The translations under genes and the position numbers were made by a program. Shown here piece after piece: positions 60,101-64,000 of a DNA stretch of 64,000 bases. The stretch is from Leishmania martiniquensis. Taxonomy: Eukaryota; Euglenozoa; Kinetoplastea; Trypanosomatida; Trypanosomatidae. The notes below the pieces were generated by a model. It did not search any database. It was not told the origin of the DNA and saw only the letters and a program-made list of their open reading frames with translations. The number at the start of each line of letters is the position of its first letter. Positions within the stretch are counted from its first letter, which is position 1. The DNA lies in the NCBI RefSeq assembly GCF_017916325.1, contig NC_090163.1:67001-131000 (forward strand), in the 5' to 3' direction.

Positions 60101-61159
60101 GGTGGTCACAGCCTTCCGGACCGATTGGTTCTCTATCTATCTGTGTAGAAACAACAAAAGAGGGAAGCGCAGAGATGTGCGAGCGTTGTCTCGCACACGT
60201 TCGCCTTTATTTGTTCGTTGCTGTTTGCGATGTGTGTGTGCGTGCCAGATGAGGACGCGGTCGATTCCGCGAGACAGCCAGCCAGAGGTGCGAACGCGCA
60301 TGAACACACGCGGAACTGAGCGCTCACGCGTACCACAACAAACTGAGTGTCACGCCAGCGGGCGATGCGGAAGCAAGCAAAGAAAAGGGAGGCGCATGAT
60401 GGACGATAAATGCGTAGCGAGAGAGGGAGAGGGGGGGCAAGGGGAGGAGCATCAAGCGCGAATCTAAGCTAGAAGTCATCGAGCAGGCAGAGGTATGGTG
60501 CGTGGACGGCGGCGAGGAAGAGGGGCTCAAAGAAAATAGTTCCCCTTTCCACTAAAGCTCGTGTACGGCACGTGCGCAAGAGGACGCCAACAATAATGGA
60601 GTCGCTGAATGCGCTCGACTAAACATCGCCTCCGTCCCACGCCAAAGCAGGTGCAGGCGATACGTGCACGCAAACGCCTTACGTGTTCGCGTGTGTTTCC
60701 TTTATGCCCGGGTGTACACATTGCAGAAAGGCCCACGCTAATTTTAATGTAGCACACGGGTAAGCACACCTTCGGAGAGCAGGCAAAGGGCGCCGCCCAT
60801 GGGATGAGAGATCGAGCGGGAGTGATGGTCGCTGATAGAGAAGGTATGCATGTGAGGAGGGGGGGGTGCCGGGCGGAGAGCGGAAGCGTAGCAGAAAAGG
60901 ATGAAGGAATGCCGACGCGGGGTGCACACGAACATGTACACACAACGTCTATCCCCACCCTTACTCGTCCACGATGAGTCGTGCAAACCTCCTCCTCTCT
61001 TCCCTCACTTCTTCTTCACCCACTTCCAGCAGGGTGTCCTGTGACGCACTTCTCTGCGTCACTTCTTCGTGCGTGGGTACATGAGTCAGGTGAGGGGCGT
61101 TGAAAGAGGACGAAGCAGCAGACGAAAAAAAGGCGCATCTGACCTTACCGCCACGCCCC
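60101..61159. other. intergenic, no supported gene
   Basis: A G/A-rich block (60,420-60,460) is the pyrimidine tract on the - strand, but lies downstream of katanin and upstream of the coiled-coil gene, which it probably serves for trans-splicing. Short frames show no motif. Confidence 0.6.
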
Positions 61160-62797
61160 CTACACGTTCTGTTCAAACTCCTTCTTCCATGCTTCGAATT
61201 TCTTTATGTTGCTCGCGTTGATGCTGCTCGGGACCTTCTTGAGAGCCGCTAGGAAGTCATTCATGTTGATGGGTTCCCCGGCTACCTGCCGGCCAATCTC
61301 CGCCGCGTTCTCCTTGAGCATCCTTTTGTCCGCCTCCTTCATGAAGCGCCGCATCGTCATCATAGCTGCATCCCGCACTAGGTTCGTGATGTCGGCGCCG
61401 CTGTAGTGGCGCCCCTCTAGCAGCTCGGACAGCTTCGCAAAGTCGACATCACTCCCCAGCTTGATGGACTTAGTGTTGATCTTGAAGAGTTCGACACGGT
61501 CTGCAGCATCGGGCAGGGCAATGTAGATACGCTTCTCAAGGCGGCGGCGCATCGCTTCATCGATGTCCCAGGGGTGATTGGTGGCGCCGAGCACCATGAC
61601 TATCTTGTCAGTGTCGACCCCGACGCCGTCCATCTGAGCCAGCAGAGTGCCTTTGGCCCGTCGCGAAGCTTCGTGTTCGTCACTGCCGCCTCGCTTTCCA
61701 CATAAGGAGTCGATCTCGTCGATGAAAATTGTGCTCGGGGCGTAGTGACGGGCCATCTCAAAGAGGACGCGGATGAGCTTCTCGCTGTCGCCGCGCCACT
61801 TGCTCGTGAGCGTCGCGGGGGATATGTTGAAGAATGTGGTGTTGCACTCCGAGGCGACAGCCTTTGCCAGCATCGTCTTGCCGGTACCCGGTGGGCCATA
61901 CAAGAGCACACCTTTCCACGGGCGGCGGATGCCTTGGTAGTAGTCGGGCATGAGCACCGGGTACACCACCGCCTCCTCCAGCAGCCGCTTTGCCTCCTCG
62001 AGGCCAGCGACGTCGTCCCACGTGACGGGTAGCTTGCCGACGTGCATGTCGGCTTCGATAAGCTGGACCAGTTCCTCCTCTCCCGGCCGGCCGACATAGC
62101 GGGACGAATCATTCTTGCCCTTCCCCCGTACCCTCCTAGCGGCCCCGATGTCGTTCGACCCGCCACCGCCTTGACGGAATCCGGCACCGGCCGCGTGCCG
62201 ACCGCCGGCGCCGGCTCTGTTGTTCGAAGAGGTGCGGCTCGTGCGAGGCGGCGCGGTGGCCGCAAAACTCACACTCGGCGCGGGCGGCGCCACCGCTGTG
62301 TAAGAGAAGGAGCCGTTGCGCACTGACGGGCGCATAGCGGATGGGATCTGTGGGCCCTCTGGGGGGCCGAAGCGGTCTTTGTCGCCGTATAGCTTCTCAT
62401 TTTGTATGCTGACGCTCATGCCCCCGCTGCTCACGAGCGAGGGCCCGGTGCGTGCCTTCTTTTTCATTCCCGCCCTCGGTACAGCAGCCCTCTCGGCGCT
62501 GCCACTGCTGTGGTTCTCATCGGAGTCGAGCTGCTCGCGGCGCTTCGCAGCGTTGGGGTCAACGAACAAGAGCAGCTCCATCTGTGCATCACGAATGATC
62601 TGCACCTCACTCTCGAGCTCCTCTAAAAGACTCATCCACTGACTGCAGAGAACATCGTCGAGGCCGCGGATGTGCGCGGTGATCTCGCTGCGAATACTTT
62701 CATAGTACTGAAGGGCGGTCTTGTAGTCACAGTAGAGGGCGCAGTTGCGGGCCTTCTGCACCGCCTTGACAATTTCGCTTGCGACAAGCGATGGCAT
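61160..62797 (-). CDS. katanin p60-like AAA ATPase (microtubule severing)
   Basis: The 545-residue product matches katanin p60. A helical N-terminal domain (about 5-80) for regulatory or tubulin-tail contacts is followed by a Gly/Ser-rich linker (95-235) and the AAA module. The Walker A motif is GPPGTGKT at 301-308, Walker B is IFIDE at 357-361, and the pore loop SKWRGDSEK at 332-340 is that of severing enzymes. Downstream are GATNHPWDIDEAMRRRLEKRIY with the arginine fingers and the C-terminal helix motif of the meiotic AAA subfamily (FEAWKKEF at the end). Katanin cuts microtubules and helps set flagellum length and spindle dynamics. The open frame runs to 62905, but 62797 is the first ATG. 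Fidgetin or spastin are less likely, given the N-terminal domain. Confidence 0.93.
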   Translation of the reverse strand: MPSLVASEIVKAVQKARNCALYCDYKTALQYYESIRSEITAHIRGLDDVLCSQWMSLLEELESEVQIIRDAQMELLLFVDPNAAKRREQLDSDENHSSGSAERAAVPRAGMKKKARTGPSLVSSGGMSVSIQNEKLYGDKDRFGPPEGPQIPSAMRPSVRNGSFSYTAVAPPAPSVSFAATAPPRTSRTSSNNRAGAGGRHAAGAGFRQGGGGSNDIGAARRVRGKGKNDSSRYVGRPGEEELVQLIEADMHVGKLPVTWDDVAGLEEAKRLLEEAVVYPVLMPDYYQGIRRPWKGVLLYGPPGTGKTMLAKAVASECNTTFFNISPATLTSKWRGDSEKLIRVLFEMARHYAPSTIFIDEIDSLCGKRGGSDEHEASRRAKGTLLAQMDGVGVDTDKIVMVLGATNHPWDIDEAMRRRLEKRIYIALPDAADRVELFKINTKSIKLGSDVDFAKLSELLEGRHYSGADITNLVRDAAMMTMRRFMKEADKRMLKENAAEIGRQVAGEPINMNDFLAALKKVPSSINASNIKKFEAWKKEFEQNV

Positions 62798-62934
62798 AGT
62801 GGTGCGCGCACGCCAAAACAGCGCAGGGGACGAGATGGAGGGGAGCACGCAAAGCAAGCGGACGTGGGCGACGGAGCGGGCACAGATACAACCCAGTGTA
62901 TTCAAGAGAGCGGCTGCGTGTGTGTTTTTGAATA

Positions 62935-62951
62935 TGTGTGTGTGTGTGTGT
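62935..62951 (-). repeat. TG/CA microsatellite
   Basis: A 17 bp TG run on the + strand reads CA in the sense of the - array and lies in the katanin 5' flank. Confidence 0.85.
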
Positions 62952-63124
62952 TAGAGTGGGTGCACTGCTCGCGAGGTCTCTTGTGCGCGGAGGGGCGTGA
63001 GGAGGAGAGGAACGCGAAAGGGCATGGAGATGAAAAGGAGTAGGAGGGGGAGACGGGACAGGCATCACTGCAGGCGGCCGCAGAGAAACATGTATGGGCC
63101 ATCCTCGACAAGAGTTAAGCGCGG

Positions 63125-63457
63125 TCAACTTTGGCGCATAGCGCGAAGGAGTCGGAGGGAACACGAAGACCGATCTGGCGTATTCGGGTCGATCATGGCG
63201 ACAGCTTTCGGCCTCATGCTTCCCCGTGTATCCGTCCGCGATGAGGTGCTCTCTGACGACTTTTTTCCTATCTCGAGTGACGAATCAGTACAGGCTCCAT
63301 ACACGTGTGAGGCGCATGCATCGACCTCGTCATCACCACATTTGGTGTTTCCGTCCCTTTTGGTTGACCACTTCAACTGCTGCACTGGCCGAACCTCCTT
63401 ACTATGAAGCACACGCTGCCAGTGAAGGGATGCGGACTTCACCGACAGGATAGGCAT
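63125..63457 (-). CDS. low-confidence small ORF
   Basis: Starting at ATG 63457 (MPILSVKSASLHWQRV), the frame gives 110 polar residues without motif. A - strand pyrimidine tract lies about 80-160 bp upstream, but another ATG lies in between. Third positions are only moderately GC-rich (about 60 percent). It may be part of the katanin leader or a spurious frame. Confidence 0.2.
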   Translation of the reverse strand: MPILSVKSASLHWQRVLHSKEVRPVQQLKWSTKRDGNTKCGDDEVDACASHVYGACTDSSLEIGKKSSESTSSRTDTRGSMRPKAVAMIDPNTPDRSSCSLRLLRAMRQS

Positions 63458-64000
63458 AGAAGCACACAGGCGTACATCGCGCGTGAACGTATGCTGCTGC
63501 TCTGTCTGATCAGGCGAGCACAAGCTGTCCGCGGGCGCGAGCACGGCCGACACACACAAAAAAAAACGAGAGAAAGGGAGGGAGGAGGAGTGAAAAGAGA
63601 ACAAAAGGGGGAAAAAGAGCAGCCGCGAAAACCATTAGCCACTGCTGAACTGTAAAGCACTTAAGGAAAGCCAAACGAACACAACGCAGACGTCAGATAG
63701 AGGGGGGTAAGAAGGCTGAAGGAGGTCGAGCATAAACAACGGGTAACGCACAGGAGACCAGAGGGGCATCGGGGGACACAGAGAGGGGGAGGGGCAAAGG
63801 CCGCCATACCGCACACGCAATTATACGCTCGGTGGGGCGAAGAGCAAGACGAGCGTAGGGGCAGCGAAGTAGTGCTTAAATGTGTATGGATAAGTGGGGA
63901 AGGGGGTGGTAAGCACATAGAGACCACAAGCGACTGGAGAGAAAAAAAAAAGGGCGGTCGGGGTGATTAGGCCGGAGAAAGGACGACGAGGATTCGAATA

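Larger units (their letters stand above)
62798..64000. other. upstream flank of katanin, unresolved right end
   Basis: Contains a TG run on + (62,935-62,951) and a purine-rich block at 63,540-63,620, which is a strong pyrimidine tract on the - strand. A possible small - strand ORF (63125-63457) lies just downstream of that tract. Otherwise no gene is seen. Confidence 0.5.

Noticed and set aside
1..64000. CRISPR arrays, operons with ribosome binding sites, or bacterial terminators
   Set aside because: No regularly spaced direct repeats and all gene structure is eukaryotic trypanosomatid type.

Overview
The window looks like a 64 kb piece of a trypanosomatid nuclear chromosome, most likely Leishmania of the subgenus Viannia or a close relative. 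The evidence is: long arrays of intronless genes on one strand, a polypyrimidine tract plus AG in front of many start codons (spliced-leader trans-splicing), a high-GC genome full of CA/TG microsatellites, the trypanosomatid histone variant H2BV, and relics of a tyrosine-recombinase element resembling TATE, which is known from Viannia and some relatives. The order H2BV, DHHC acyltransferase, acidic protein, FAD-dependent glycerol-3-phosphate dehydrogenase matches my memory of Leishmania chromosome 28. I could not check this.

Layout: from about 1 to 50.4 kb everything is transcribed rightward (+). In order this holds a TATE-like relic (about 0.9-2.5 kb), a class V aminotransferase-like protein, H2BV, a DHHC palmitoyltransferase, an acidic protein, a newly noticed 43-residue ORF, mitochondrial glycerol-3-phosphate dehydrogenase, a second TATE tail, a conserved orphan, a 1148-residue orphan, FAD synthetase, two adjacent elongin-C-like proteins, a BCD1-type zf-HIT protein with added CCCH fingers, a membrane protein, a 346-residue orphan, the exosome nuclease RRP44/DIS3, a 1158-residue helical-repeat protein and a SWEET-family sugar transporter. 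From 50.6 kb rightward the genes are on the - strand: an AOS1-like E1 subunit, a short orphan, a saccharopine dehydrogenase-like oxidoreductase, a 925-residue coiled-coil protein and a katanin p60-like AAA ATPase. The two arrays converge on a GC-rich gap of only 251 bp.

Five copies of one interspersed repeat (about 320-490 bp) lie between genes. All five are in the sense direction of their own array, so their orientation flips at the strand switch. Two of the five share the same 121 bp internal deletion.

The genes do not form one pathway, as is usual for trypanosomatid polycistronic units, although several are mitochondrial or RNA-processing proteins. The strongest leads are the repeat family, the TATE relics, the 43-residue ORF, the zf-HIT/CCCH fusion, the paired elongin-C-like genes and the compact GC-rich convergence zone.
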